33,232 bases of DNA, from contig JAIRXK010000029.1 in NCBI GenBank assembly GCA_031268315.1, positions 1 to 33,232 of the forward strand, written 5' to 3'. The position numbers and the translations under genes were made by a program. Within the stretch, counting starts at the first letter, position 1. Each line of letters begins with the position of its first letter. This document shows, piece after piece, positions 17,607 to 26,657 of this stretch. The notes under the pieces were generated by a model. That model was not told the DNA's origin, did no database searches, and saw only the letters and a list, made by a program, of their open reading frames with translations. This stretch comes from Puniceicoccales bacterium (GTDB taxonomy: Bacteria > Verrucomicrobiota > Verrucomicrobiia > Opitutales > JAIRLM01).

Positions 17607-19424
17607 ATGAGTGAAGACCAAATCAGTCCTCTAAATAACGGCATTTGCCAATGGACGAAAGTCTCGGCGAGAAATATCGTCTGCATTTCCGTGGCATTGC
17701 TTATTCCAGTTATCTGCGCCACCGTCGCCGTCTATGTTCCGTGCGCATTCATTTCCGTTGCGGCGGCGCTGCATTTCCCGGCAACTTCACTGGCCGCAGT
17801 GTTCTTGTCTGCATTCCTGGGAATGGTCGCATCTGCAATTGTCAGCGCGGCCATATTTTTGCTGTGGAAACGGCCCAGCGAGTCTTCGGATGACTTCCAT
17901 GGCGGCGAATCTTCATGCAATCAAGCAAATAGCAATTTAAATGCAAATCCATCGGCCGGCCACCAATCGAACCAGATAATTAATTCAAATGTCAATGTTC
18001 AAGGTAGTGCAATTGGCCAATCGGTGAAAATTAAAGATAATCCGGTCGACGACGCCCAAAGAGAGTGCGACAGGCAGATAGAAGAACTACTCAAATGCGT
18101 ACCGCTTCCAGTTAATTGTAGTGAAGAAATCATTGCAAGAATTTGCAGGAAATACGATGTAAATGGAGAAGATGTCAATTTATTGAGGGAAGTTCTCGGT
18201 CTATTTGCTGGAAATTTTAAAAAGGTATTAAGCGTGGAATTATATGGGAGCTTATTTGTCATTAATGGAAGTTTGCAAATGCGGTCGAGCAGCACACTTA
18301 AAGCGAATGAAAATATAATGAACATTCTACTGAAAGAATGCGATAGTCTAACTGGGCTTATCGTGAATGCTCCAATTACAATAACTAACTTGCCCTCGTC
18401 CATTAGACAGATGTCCTTGAAACTTGAGGGCGCAGCACTGGACGCGAGGCTATTGGGCAATGGCCTACCCAATCTTGAGATTTTAAAACTCGAAAATGCG
18501 ACAATAAGTACTACTATAAATGTACTTCCTCCGAAACTTCGCGCACTTAGCATTTCCGGTGAAAATGTGACACTTGACAATTCAGTGTTTGGAGAGCTTA
18601 ATGGACTTTCAATACTGGAACTCACCGGAGTGAAAGTAACGGAACCTATAACATCTCTTCCAGAGGACATCGAGGTGATAATAATTAAGTCGAAAAACAT
18701 AACGGTTGATGGTTGCGCGATTAAAGATCATTACTCGCTCCAAGTTTTGGTGCTTGATGAGGTTGAAATAGTAGATCCCATCACATGTCTCGGTGGGCAC
18801 ATCTGTGAACTTATAATGAGCCCAAAATCACGAATAACTATTAAAGGTGAAGTATGCCAAAGGTTGCCTTATCTTATAACGTTTCATCTTACCAATGTTA
18901 AAGTTGAGGGTGTCATAGATGCACCTTGGAAAATGCTCGAAAGTTTTTCCGCTGATAACACTGAATTAGACATTAAATGCGATATGACTCAATTACAGAA
19001 ATCACTTACCGAATTAACACTTAAAAACAATTCGAAAATAAACTTTATAAATACACACTCTTCGCAATCCGACGGGGGCGATATCGATTTAAATACGGCG
19101 ATGGATTTTGGAAAATTCGAAAAACTTACATGCCTGTCAATTCGCGATTCAACGGTAGGCAACACCATAGCAGCGCTTCCGCCGTCACTCACTACCCTTG
19201 ACATTAAATCAAATGTAGAGTTTAAGAAAGATGCATTTAGGAATATTTCTGAAATCGAATCTCTGTCCATCGAAAGTGCAAGCATAGAGGGGAATGCTGC
19301 CGTGGATGAGATGCCAATTCCGAAGCGAAGTCTTTTGCTAGGGCCCGGTTTCAAAATTACGGCTCATCTGCGCAATAAACTGCAAGCATGCCCAAAGAAT
19401 AGCATAGATTGCACGGTGGAGTAG
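17607..19424 (+). CDS. membrane-anchored LRR-like protein, paralog 1
   Basis: Unrecognised 605-residue protein. The start at 17607 is preferred over an ATG at 17550, because the 60 bp before both tandem paralogs are conserved as DNA but not in frame. The N-terminus is a double hydrophobic block at about residues 23-88 (IVCISVALLIPVICATVAVY, then LAAVFLSAFLGMVASAIV), followed by a polar Asn/Ser/Gln-rich linker and a helical region (YDVNGEDVNLLREVLGLF). From about residue 225 the chain becomes a long ladder of strand-like units alternating LxxLxLxxxxI with LPxxLxxLxI, an irregular LRR pattern of the bacterial BspA/LRR_5 style. It closes with a C-terminal cap (SLLLGPGFKITAHLR) nearly identical to paralog 2. 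The anchor-plus-LRR plan suggests a surface or host-facing interaction protein, which is inference. Confidence 0.75.
   Translation: MSEDQISPLNNGICQWTKVSARNIVCISVALLIPVICATVAVYVPCAFISVAAALHFPATSLAAVFLSAFLGMVASAIVSAAIFLLWKRPSESSDDFHGGESSCNQANSNLNANPSAGHQSNQIINSNVNVQGSAIGQSVKIKDNPVDDAQRECDRQIEELLKCVPLPVNCSEEIIARICRKYDVNGEDVNLLREVLGLFAGNFKKVLSVELYGSLFVINGSLQMRSSSTLKANENIMNILLKECDSLTGLIVNAPITITNLPSSIRQMSLKLEGAALDARLLGNGLPNLEILKLENATISTTINVLPPKLRALSISGENVTLDNSVFGELNGLSILELTGVKVTEPITSLPEDIEVIIIKSKNITVDGCAIKDHYSLQVLVLDEVEIVDPITCLGGHICELIMSPKSRITIKGEVCQRLPYLITFHLTNVKVEGVIDAPWKMLESFSADNTELDIKCDMTQLQKSLTELTLKNNSKINFINTHSSQSDGGDIDLNTAMDFGKFEKLTCLSIRDSTVGNTIAALPPSLTTLDIKSNVEFKKDAFRNISEIESLSIESASIEGNAAVDEMPIPKRSLLLGPGFKITAHLRNKLQACPKNSIDCTVE
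17673..17737 (+). repeat. 65-bp perfect direct repeat, 5' end of LRR paralogs (copy 1)
   Basis: Identical by eye to 19635-19699. It encodes the first hydrophobic segment (NIVCISVALLIPVICATVAVY). Similarity continues at a lower level to about base 17910, then falls away. Confidence 0.8.
19278..19372 (+). repeat. 95-bp perfect direct repeat, 3' end of LRR paralogs (copy 1)
   Basis: Identical by eye to 21108-21202. It covers the C-terminal cap, and after a short divergent gap a further 35-bp identity (19389-19423 and 21219-21253) runs to the stop codon. Confidence 0.85.
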
Positions 19425-19510
19425 TCGTCTATTGTAGGGTAAATTTTCAATGGCCGCAATGGCAAGCTTCAAATGGGGGGTGAATCTTTCGGACGGAGAA
19501 AATTTTGCGA

Positions 19511-19568
19511 AAAATGAAAATTTTTCTTGCAAAAGATGAATTTTTCCCGATATGCGCAGCATTAGAAA
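19511..19568 (+). repeat. conserved upstream leader, copy 2
   Basis: Counterpart of 17549-17606. Here the block runs directly into the ATG at 19569 and its would-be upstream frame is out of phase with the gene, which supports the downstream start in both paralogs. Confidence 0.55.
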
Positions 19569-21254
19569 ATGAGCGAAAACTTGATTAATTCTGCAAATAA
19601 ATGTGCTCCCCGTCGGCCGAGAGCGGCGCTGAGGAATATCGTCTGCATTTCCGTGGCATTGCTTATTCCAGTTATCTGCGCCACCGTCGCCGTCTATGTC
19701 CCGTGCGCGTTTATTCCCATTGCGGTGGCGCTGCAATTCCCAGCAACTCCACTGGCTGCAGTGTTCTTGTCTGCATTCCTGGGAATGGTCGCATCTGCAA
19801 TTGTCGGCACGGCCATGTTCCTGCTATGGAAACGGCCCAGCGAGTCTTCGGACGATTTCCATGGCGGCGAATTTCCGTGTGATCAAATAAAAGGCGATCC
19901 AAATGCAAATCTATCGACTGGCCATCAATCGAGCCAAATAATTAATTCAAATGCCGATGTTCAAGGTAATGTAACTGGCCACTCGGTGAAAACGGAAAGT
20001 AATTCAGTCGATGATCCCCAAGCAAAGTGCGATGAAAAAGTGAAAGAATTGCCTGAGGACGTGCCACTTTCAATCGATCCCACCGAGAAAACCATGGCAA
20101 TGATTTGCGATCAGTACGATGTAAACGGAGAAGATATTAACTTGCTAGAGAGAATTTTTGTGGCGTTCAATGGAAATTTTAGAAGCATATTGACTATAGT
20201 GTCAAATGAAAATTCATTGTGTATCCATGATCGCGAGCTAATGAAACCAAGTGATACGCTTGCATTGAATGAGAAGATAGCCGATATTTTACTAAGAGAA
20301 TGCAGCTGTCTGACACTGTTTAGCGCAAAAAACACAATACACATAACTTATTTGCCTATATCACTTAAGAAGTTAATCTTAGAAGGAAATGGTGCAAAAT
20401 TAGATGCGCAATTATTGTGTAGCAATTTGCCTAATATCGACAGCTTATACCTCTATGGTGTAACTATAAACGGCGCAGTAGAGGTGCTTCCGCCGACGCT
20501 TCGCCAGATTCTCATTATCGGCGGCAATGTGCTATTGCGCAGTTCCGCATTCGAAAATTTGAATTCCATTACTCTTCTGAAGCTTATCGATATAGACATA
20601 GGCGGGCCAATTGAAGTTTTCCCAAATACGCTTGAGAAAATTACTATTCGACCTAAAACAACTATAATATTAGAAAGTAAAGCATTCAAAAATTTAAATG
20701 CTCTTGATTTGCTTCGACTCAAAAATGTATGCATAAATGGCCCCGTAGATGTATCTTTACCCGTTCTCAAATGTCTTATTATTGAGGATTCAACATTAGG
20801 CATTGCTCCTACTGCGCTTGCCCTAGCGGACAGACTTTACAAAGTAACCATCTCTAATTCAACGATAAAATTTGTAGATGATGGATCTCATTCTTATCCC
20901 GGTGAAGATGAAATCGATGCAAATCCAAAGATTGGTTTTGGTTGGCTTCGTGGACTCGCAGAATTAAACATTTTTGATACGGTAATGCGCGGCACCGTGG
21001 TGGCATTTCCACCGTCACTCATTGCACTCTCCATTGATTCAGAGATGAGATTTCAAAAAGATGCATTTAGAGGACTGAGGTGTATCGCATCTTTGTTCAT
21101 CAAAAAGGCAAGCATAGAGGGGAATGCTGCCGTGGATGAGATGCCAATTCCGAAGCGAAGTCTTTTGCTAGGGCCCGGTTTCAAAATTACGGCTCATCTG
21201 CGTGACAAATTACAAAAATGCCCAAAGAATAGCATAGATTGCACGGTGGAGTAA
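19569..21254 (+). CDS. membrane-anchored LRR-like protein, paralog 2
   Basis: A 561-residue tandem paralog of the gene ending at 19424, 144 bp downstream of it. The layout is the same: a short basic N-terminus, a double hydrophobic block at about residues 23-90, an Asn/Ser-rich linker (HQSSQIINSNADVQG), a YDVNGEDINLLERIF helix, then LRR-like units (LPISLKKLILEG, LNSITLLKLIDIDIG, LRGLAELNIFDTVM) and the shared C-terminal cap. It is about 44 residues shorter than paralog 1, all lost from the repeat ladder. The ladder itself has diverged strongly, while the N-terminal anchor and the last 50 residues are almost identical. This is the pattern expected of a duplicated family that diversifies its recognition surface or exchanges ends by recombination. 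Function is unknown. Confidence 0.75.
   Translation: MSENLINSANKCAPRRPRAALRNIVCISVALLIPVICATVAVYVPCAFIPIAVALQFPATPLAAVFLSAFLGMVASAIVGTAMFLLWKRPSESSDDFHGGEFPCDQIKGDPNANLSTGHQSSQIINSNADVQGNVTGHSVKTESNSVDDPQAKCDEKVKELPEDVPLSIDPTEKTMAMICDQYDVNGEDINLLERIFVAFNGNFRSILTIVSNENSLCIHDRELMKPSDTLALNEKIADILLRECSCLTLFSAKNTIHITYLPISLKKLILEGNGAKLDAQLLCSNLPNIDSLYLYGVTINGAVEVLPPTLRQILIIGGNVLLRSSAFENLNSITLLKLIDIDIGGPIEVFPNTLEKITIRPKTTIILESKAFKNLNALDLLRLKNVCINGPVDVSLPVLKCLIIEDSTLGIAPTALALADRLYKVTISNSTIKFVDDGSHSYPGEDEIDANPKIGFGWLRGLAELNIFDTVMRGTVVAFPPSLIALSIDSEMRFQKDAFRGLRCIASLFIKKASIEGNAAVDEMPIPKRSLLLGPGFKITAHLRDKLQKCPKNSIDCTVE
19635..19699 (+). repeat. 65-bp perfect direct repeat, 5' end of LRR paralogs (copy 2)
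   Basis: Identical by eye to 17673-17737. Confidence 0.8.
21108..21202 (+). repeat. 95-bp perfect direct repeat, 3' end of LRR paralogs (copy 2)
   Basis: Identical by eye to 19278-19372. The copies lie 1830 bp apart in direct orientation, so recombination between them would yield a single chimeric gene. Confidence 0.85.
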
Positions 21255-21379
21255 ATTTGAATCCGTTTCAGGGAATGTGCTTGATTGGAAGTCATTCCAG
21301 GGGATTGGATTACCGACTCTACTCCGATAGGATTAAATAAGTTCTTGCCGATGCAAAAATTTTCCAATGGTTTGCGGCT

Positions 21380-21874
21380 GTGCATTTGGAACAACTATCG
21401 ATCATCGTTGCCGTAGGAAAGATGGGCGTTATTGGCTGTGGCGGCAAACTTCCCTGGAAAATTCCAGATGAGTTAAAATTTTTTCGATCCATGACCGTCC
21501 ACGGGACGGTCATTATGGGGAGAAAGACCTACGAGTCCATAGGTAAGCCCCTTGCCGATCGGGAGAATTGGGTCCTCACGCGCCACGGGGATTCCGTAGA
21601 TAATTCGAAGGGGCTTCTTCATGTATTTTCCGGCAAGGATGAGGTCATTCGTAGGATTCGCGCCGCTGCGCCGCTGCGGCACTTTTGGGTGATCGGAGGA
21701 AGGGAGATCTACGAGAAGTTTTTGCCCCATTGTTCTGCGATTGTGTGCTCTGAAATTTTCGGCGACTACGCCGGTGACACCTATTTTCACATGCCCGATG
21801 CCTTTGAGCCCGTGGAAAAACTATGCGAAAATGTCCACTTCGTTTCCTACCGTTGGAGGCGGAGAAAAGAATAA
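21380..21874 (+). CDS. folA: dihydrofolate reductase
   Basis: Reduces dihydrofolate to tetrahydrofolate with NADPH in the cytosol, supplying one-carbon carriers for thymidylate and purine synthesis. The 164 residues match the usual bacterial length. Visible motifs are the substrate loop GGKLPWKIPDELKFF (residues 21-35, with Glu31 in the position of the catalytic acid), the NADPH-binding VIMGRKTYESIG, and the second cofactor motif VIGGREIYEKFLP. The start is a GTG at 21380 without a visible ribosome binding site; no ATG lies nearby in frame. Thymidylate synthase, a frequent neighbour, is absent from this window. The gene lies 125 bp after the LRR paralogs and 53 bp before the LPS gene. The identification is firm; the start is less so. 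Confidence 0.92.
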   Translation: MHLEQLSIIVAVGKMGVIGCGGKLPWKIPDELKFFRSMTVHGTVIMGRKTYESIGKPLADRENWVLTRHGDSVDNSKGLLHVFSGKDEVIRRIRAAAPLRHFWVIGGREIYEKFLPHCSAIVCSEIFGDYAGDTYFHMPDAFEPVEKLCENVHFVSYRWRRRKE

Positions 21875-21927
21875 AATCATAGTTGTCATTTTTCTACTTT
21901 TTGTAAACCTCTAGGAGCATTCACTCT

Positions 21928-23811
21928 ATGCTACGCTATATTCTTATCGCACTTGGTTTCCTACTAAGCCTACTTCCGGTTCCCATTCTTCGCGAAATAT
22001 GCAGGATTTGCGGAATTATTTTTTATTGTTTCTTTAGGAAGCGGCGACGAGTAATTTTTAGCAATTTATCCCATGTCTTTCCCACGTTTACCACTGCAAA
22101 AATTCATCGCATTGCTCGCATCCACAGCTTTCGTCTGGCAGAATTAGGGATATTTTCCCTCATATCGCCATTCTTTTCCAGGGCGCGTATGGCCAGGCAC
22201 TTTAATTTACACGGAGATTGGACGACGTTTCGCGATGGCCTAGTCAACGGAAAAGTTCCTCAGCTTTTGCTTATTCCCCATCAAACACTTACCGAGGCGT
22301 TGGTGTTTCTTCCCCACCTATTGAATCTTCCCAAAGACGCATGGTCGATCAAGGTCATCTACCGGCCATTTTCCAGCAAAAGCATGGAAAAATTTATTCA
22401 CAAATCAAGGGAGCGCTTTGGAGTGCGTTTGCTGTCGCGGAAAAATGGCCTAGTCGAGGCGGCCCATGCGGTGAAAAATGGCGAATGCGTTGGAGTTTTA
22501 TTTGACCAAGATGCGGGCCAGTCTGGCCTATGGATGATTCTCTGCGGAAGAGTGGCTTCGACCACGCCCCTGCCAGAAGTTCTATGCAAAGGAGTTCAAG
22601 TCAATGTTCTTGCCGTGTACACGCGTCGCCGCGGGTTTCTTCGGGCATCCTTCGAGAATGAAGTTCTGGATGGCGGTGGTAGCGGCGTGAGTCACTCCAT
22701 GAATGCGTGGCTGGAGAACATGCTCCAAAATGACTCCCTATTTCGCAGCGATTGGCTGTGGAGCCATCGGCGGTGGAAGCGATCAGAACGCGAAGTACTC
22801 AATCTTCGCGTGGCGAAATCGCAGCTCGTTGAATCTTGCCGTTGCCATGGATGGGTGGAGCTGCCGAAAAATTTCCGCATTTTTATCCGCATGGCCAACT
22901 GGCTGGGAGACATCGTCATGGCCATCCCCATAATCCGTGCCATTCGCCGCAGTCGCCCCGATGCCCACATCACCGTCCTTTGCCGGCAAATCTATGCGAA
23001 ATGGCTGCAATCATTGCCGTGGATTGATAGTGTGCGCGTTCTTCCGGAGAAGGGATTTGGCTATTTCCGTGGCATCGTGCGGCTACGGAAACAGCTCCCT
23101 GATCTGCACATTCTTTTCACTAATTCGCCGCGGGGTGATTTGGAGGCATGGCTCATAGGCGCTCCCATGCGCATAGGCTTGCTCCGGTCGCCCCTGGGAA
23201 AGCGACTGCTTTTGACTCATAGGACGCTTTTGGGCCACGGCGAGCGAAAGACCGCCCATCAGACTCACCGGTGGTATCAATTTTTGCGCAAATTTGGCCT
23301 GGATGAGGGTCTGGATTTAAGCCCCATCGGTACACATGCTCCCGTGGAGAACGAATTGGTCATTGGGTTTAGTTTTGGGAAAAATAACAATTCGGCCAAG
23401 TGCTGGCCAACGGCCCACTGGGAACAGCTGGCCCATCTGATTTGCGAGCGCCATTCCCATGCCCGCATTGTGCTATTTGGGACGGAAAAGGATATGGACG
23501 AGGCGGATGAAATTTGCAATCGCCTGGAAAAGAGTAGGTTTTTGAATTTCACAGGAAAAACCTCATTGGGCACATTTGCAAGACTGCTAAAAAAGTGCTC
23601 CGCACTTGTATCCATTGATTCCGGGGGCATGCACCTGGCCAACGGCCTTGGAATTCCAGTCGTCGCTCTGTTCGGTCCAACGGATTATCGCCTGTCGGGG
23701 CCCATCTATGATGCAAAAACAATTTGCATTACATCTCCTTCCAGGGAAATGTCTTCCATTCGGCCCAGCTCTGTCCTCGAAAAACTTGGGCAGATTTTGG
23801 AGAAAAATTGA
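21928..23811 (+). CDS. fused lipid A acyltransferase (LpxL/HtrB-like) and GT9 heptosyltransferase-like protein
   Basis: A single 627-residue chain carrying two LPS-biosynthesis enzymes. Residues 1-300 form a lysophospholipid/lauroyl acyltransferase with an N-terminal membrane anchor (ILIALGFLLSLLPVPILREI) and the H-x4-E catalytic motif at His118/Glu123 (PHQTLTEAL). Residues from about 310 to the end form a glycosyltransferase family 9 domain, starting IRMANWLGDIVMAIPIIRAI and containing the family's donor-site motif SGGMHLANGLGIPVVALFGPTD at about 565-585. In most Gram-negatives these are separate enzymes acting on lipid A acylation and on core sugar addition. AGGAG sits ten bases before the ATG. 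Both active-site regions look intact, so the fusion is probably functional. The sugar and acyl donors cannot be told. Confidence 0.88.
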   Translation: MLRYILIALGFLLSLLPVPILREICRICGIIFYCFFRKRRRVIFSNLSHVFPTFTTAKIHRIARIHSFRLAELGIFSLISPFFSRARMARHFNLHGDWTTFRDGLVNGKVPQLLLIPHQTLTEALVFLPHLLNLPKDAWSIKVIYRPFSSKSMEKFIHKSRERFGVRLLSRKNGLVEAAHAVKNGECVGVLFDQDAGQSGLWMILCGRVASTTPLPEVLCKGVQVNVLAVYTRRRGFLRASFENEVLDGGGSGVSHSMNAWLENMLQNDSLFRSDWLWSHRRWKRSEREVLNLRVAKSQLVESCRCHGWVELPKNFRIFIRMANWLGDIVMAIPIIRAIRRSRPDAHITVLCRQIYAKWLQSLPWIDSVRVLPEKGFGYFRGIVRLRKQLPDLHILFTNSPRGDLEAWLIGAPMRIGLLRSPLGKRLLLTHRTLLGHGERKTAHQTHRWYQFLRKFGLDEGLDLSPIGTHAPVENELVIGFSFGKNNNSAKCWPTAHWEQLAHLICERHSHARIVLFGTEKDMDEADEICNRLEKSRFLNFTGKTSLGTFARLLKKCSALVSIDSGGMHLANGLGIPVVALFGPTDYRLSGPIYDAKTICITSPSREMSSIRPSSVLEKLGQILEKN

Positions 23812-24026
23812 AATACGTCGGCAATTTAATTTTAAAGACATAGCAATTTTTCCCACCTATTGGAGGGCATTGGAAGAGGGAAGAAGCGTGCAAATACAGA
23901 GTTTCCAAAAAACTTATTGGATGGCGCACAAAAAGGCTTGTCTCTTCGCTGATATCTGCTATCAATGTTAGTGGCTACATTGTGCAAAAAATCTGAGTGG
24001 CCGATTGGCGCATCGGGTAGTTATTC

Positions 24027-24032
24027 GGGGAG
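24027..24032 (+). promoter_or_regulatory. ribosome binding site of clpC
   Basis: GGGGAG six bases before the ATG at 24039. It favours that start over a second in-frame ATG at 24048. Confidence 0.7.
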
Positions 24033-24038
24033 TAAACC

Positions 24039-26657
24039 ATGGATATAATGAGCAAATTTACGCCGCGGGTGCAGCGAACTTTTCATTGGGCAAGGGAGGA
24101 GGCGCAGCGGCTGCGTTCTTCAACAGTTAGCGCAGAGCATCTTCTGCTGGCGCTTCTGCGCCTGGAAGAGGGAGGTGCGCGCATGGTCATGATGGCGCTG
24201 AGTACGGACCGCAAGCAAGTGCGGGAAATGCTTCTCCGCCATCTTCTACTTCAAAATTCCCAGGGAGTGGCAAATTCGCCCATCATCCCTCCGGACGGGC
24301 AAAAGGCTACCCCCATAGAAATTTCCATAGATGCAAAGCGAGTTATCTTTCTGGCCGCAGCGGAAGCCCATGCAATGGGCCATGATCACATTGGTACGGA
24401 GCATTTTCTCCTCGCCCTCATCCACGACGACGACACACTGGCGGGGAAAATTTTGCGCCAAAATGGACTAAGCTATGACTCCTGCTGCGAAGAAATACTG
24501 TCCATTTCGGAATCCGGTCAGGATGACGATGAGTTGGAAAATGACGGCACCGACGATGAGGATTCCATCGAGTCCGCCCTTGCAGCGGGTGAAACGGCTG
24601 CCAATGTTCTATCGGCCTTTGGAAGAAATCTGACGGAGCTTGCGGCAAAAAACGCCCTTGATCCGGTCGTTGGCCGCGACGATGAAACGCAGCGATGCAT
24701 TCAAATCCTCTGCCGGAGGACGAAGAATAATCCGCTGCTCATTGGCGATGCGGGAGTTGGAAAAACGGCCATCGTTGAGGGGCTATCCCAGGCGATTGCG
24801 GCGGGAAATGTTCCGGAAATTTTGCAGAAAAAAATTGTCTATTCCCTCGATCTTCCGCGGATGGTTGCAGGGACAAAGTTTCGTGGGCAATTTGAAGAGC
24901 GGCTCAAGTCGATCATGGATGAAATTCAAAAAAGTGGGGAAATTATCCTATTCATCGATGAAATACACACCATCATTGGAGCTGGAGGAGGGGAGGGATC
25001 CATGGATGCTTCCAATATTTTAAAGCCGGCCCTTTCGCGGGGAGAAATCCAATGCATAGGTGCGACAACCGTCGACGAATACCGCAAGCACATCGAAAAA
25101 GACTCCGCCTTGGAAAGGCGCTTTCAGGCCATCATGGTGAATGAGCCCTCCGACGAAGATACGATGAAAATTTTGAGTGGCATTTGCCAGCGCTACGCGG
25201 AGCATCACGGTGTTATCTACGGGGAAAGTATTCTCAAATTGGCAATTAAATTGGCCAAGCGATTCATCGCCAATCGGCAATTTCCGGACAAGGCGATCGA
25301 CATCATCGACGAGGCGGGTGCGCGGGCACGCCTGCGATTCCTAGAGCGGCCTTCCCACATCACTTCCCTGAAAAATCGCATGGAGAAGTGTCAGAGTGAA
25401 AAAATGAAGGCCATCGATGGGCAAAACTACGAGCAGGCAGCCCACTTCAGGGATCTGGGCAAGGAGCTCGCCGATCGGCTTGAAAAAAGCATTACAAATT
25501 GGAAAAAGCAGCGAAAGGAGACCCCGCAGGAGGTCATTGAGGATGACATTGTCAGTGTGGTGAGCACCTGGACAAAAATCCCCTTGCACATGATTAAAAA
25601 GGGTGAAATCGATCGGCTGCCCCAATTGGAGTGTGCTTTTAGGGACGTCATTGTCGGCCAGGAGGATGTCATTGCCACCATTTCCACTGCACTCTTTCGC
25701 TCCTACGCCCACCTCAATGATCCCCGCCGTCCCATCGGTTCATTTTTACTGCTTGGACCAACGGGGGTTGGAAAATCCCTCCTCGCCCGCCAATTGGCCA
25801 CATTTATTTTTGGAAAAGAGGAGGATTTGATCCGTGTGGACATGTCGGAGTATCTGGAAAAACACACGGTGGCACGCATCATCGGTTCGCCGCCGGGATA
25901 TGTGGGTCACGACGAGGGAGGGCAATTGACGGAAAAGGTTCAGAGAAAGCCCTATTCCGTTGTCCTATTCGATGAAATTGAAAAGGCGCATCCGGACACG
26001 TTGCAAATTCTTCTGCAGGTATTGGAAGATGGACAATTGACGGACAGTCGCGGAAGAAATGTGAGCTTTCGCAACACCATCATTCTGATGACATCCAACG
26101 TTGGTGCCGAATATTTTCAAAAAAATTTTACCGTCGGCTTCCACGCATCAAAGGCATTCCAATCCACATTCGCTGCCACCAAGGACCGGGTACTCGAAGA
26201 GATGCGGCACACGTTTAAGCCGGAATTTCTCAATCGCATAGGAAATGTGCTCGTTTTTTGTCCATTGGACGCATCGGCACTGAAAAAAATTTGCAAGATT
26301 TGCATCGGCCAGCTCAACGATCGCCTTGCAGACCAGCATATTCGCGTCCACTTGGACGACGATGCCATCATGTGGATTATCGCCAAGGATACGGAGAATA
26401 AGTACGGTGCGAGGGAATTGCGCGGAAATTTTGAAAAGTACGTTGAAAATTCAATTGCCAAGGAGATTCTCGCCAATTCATTCACGCCGGGAAAGTATTC
26501 CATCGAATGCCGGGGAAAGGAATTGGCCATCACGTTCGTAGAAAATCAGCGGAAAAGTTCCGAACTTAGGGCGGAGAAAAACGCTCGCCTGGGCAAGCGC
26601 GGAAATAGAAGGCTGGTTTCGGTTGGAAAGGTCAAGTCTGCCCTGGAAAGTAAATAG
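24039..26657 (+). CDS. clpC: ClpC-type AAA+ unfoldase, ATPase subunit of Clp protease
   Basis: Unfolds protein substrates and feeds them to the ClpP peptidase in the cytosol. Domain order: a Clp N domain with two repeats (residues 5-150: [26 protein letters not shown] and [23 protein letters not shown]); AAA-1 with Walker A GDAGVGKT at 236-243 and Walker B ILFIDEIH; a middle region with a UVR motif at about 448-485 ([20 protein letters not shown]), which separates ClpC from ClpA and ClpB; and AAA-2 with Walker A GPTGVGKS at 573-580 and Walker [12 protein letters not shown]. The 872 residues are slightly long for ClpC, the excess being a basic tail of about 40 residues after the D2 small domain. 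No ClpP gene or McsA/McsB partner lies in the window. Confidence 0.94.
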   Translation: MDIMSKFTPRVQRTFHWAREEAQRLRSSTVSAEHLLLALLRLEEGGARMVMMALSTDRKQVREMLLRHLLLQNSQGVANSPIIPPDGQKATPIEISIDAKRVIFLAAAEAHAMGHDHIGTEHFLLALIHDDDTLAGKILRQNGLSYDSCCEEILSISESGQDDDELENDGTDDEDSIESALAAGETAANVLSAFGRNLTELAAKNALDPVVGRDDETQRCIQILCRRTKNNPLLIGDAGVGKTAIVEGLSQAIAAGNVPEILQKKIVYSLDLPRMVAGTKFRGQFEERLKSIMDEIQKSGEIILFIDEIHTIIGAGGGEGSMDASNILKPALSRGEIQCIGATTVDEYRKHIEKDSALERRFQAIMVNEPSDEDTMKILSGICQRYAEHHGVIYGESILKLAIKLAKRFIANRQFPDKAIDIIDEAGARARLRFLERPSHITSLKNRMEKCQSEKMKAIDGQNYEQAAHFRDLGKELADRLEKSITNWKKQRKETPQEVIEDDIVSVVSTWTKIPLHMIKKGEIDRLPQLECAFRDVIVGQEDVIATISTALFRSYAHLNDPRRPIGSFLLLGPTGVGKSLLARQLATFIFGKEEDLIRVDMSEYLEKHTVARIIGSPPGYVGHDEGGQLTEKVQRKPYSVVLFDEIEKAHPDTLQILLQVLEDGQLTDSRGRNVSFRNTIILMTSNVGAEYFQKNFTVGFHASKAFQSTFAATKDRVLEEMRHTFKPEFLNRIGNVLVFCPLDASALKKICKICIGQLNDRLADQHIRVHLDDDAIMWIIAKDTENKYGARELRGNFEKYVENSIAKEILANSFTPGKYSIECRGKELAITFVENQRKSSELRAEKNARLGKRGNRRLVSVGKVKSALESK

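Noticed and set aside
23812..24038. CIRCE or other heat-shock operator before clpC
   Set aside because: I looked for an inverted TTAGCACTC-type element and found none; no other clear operator is visible.
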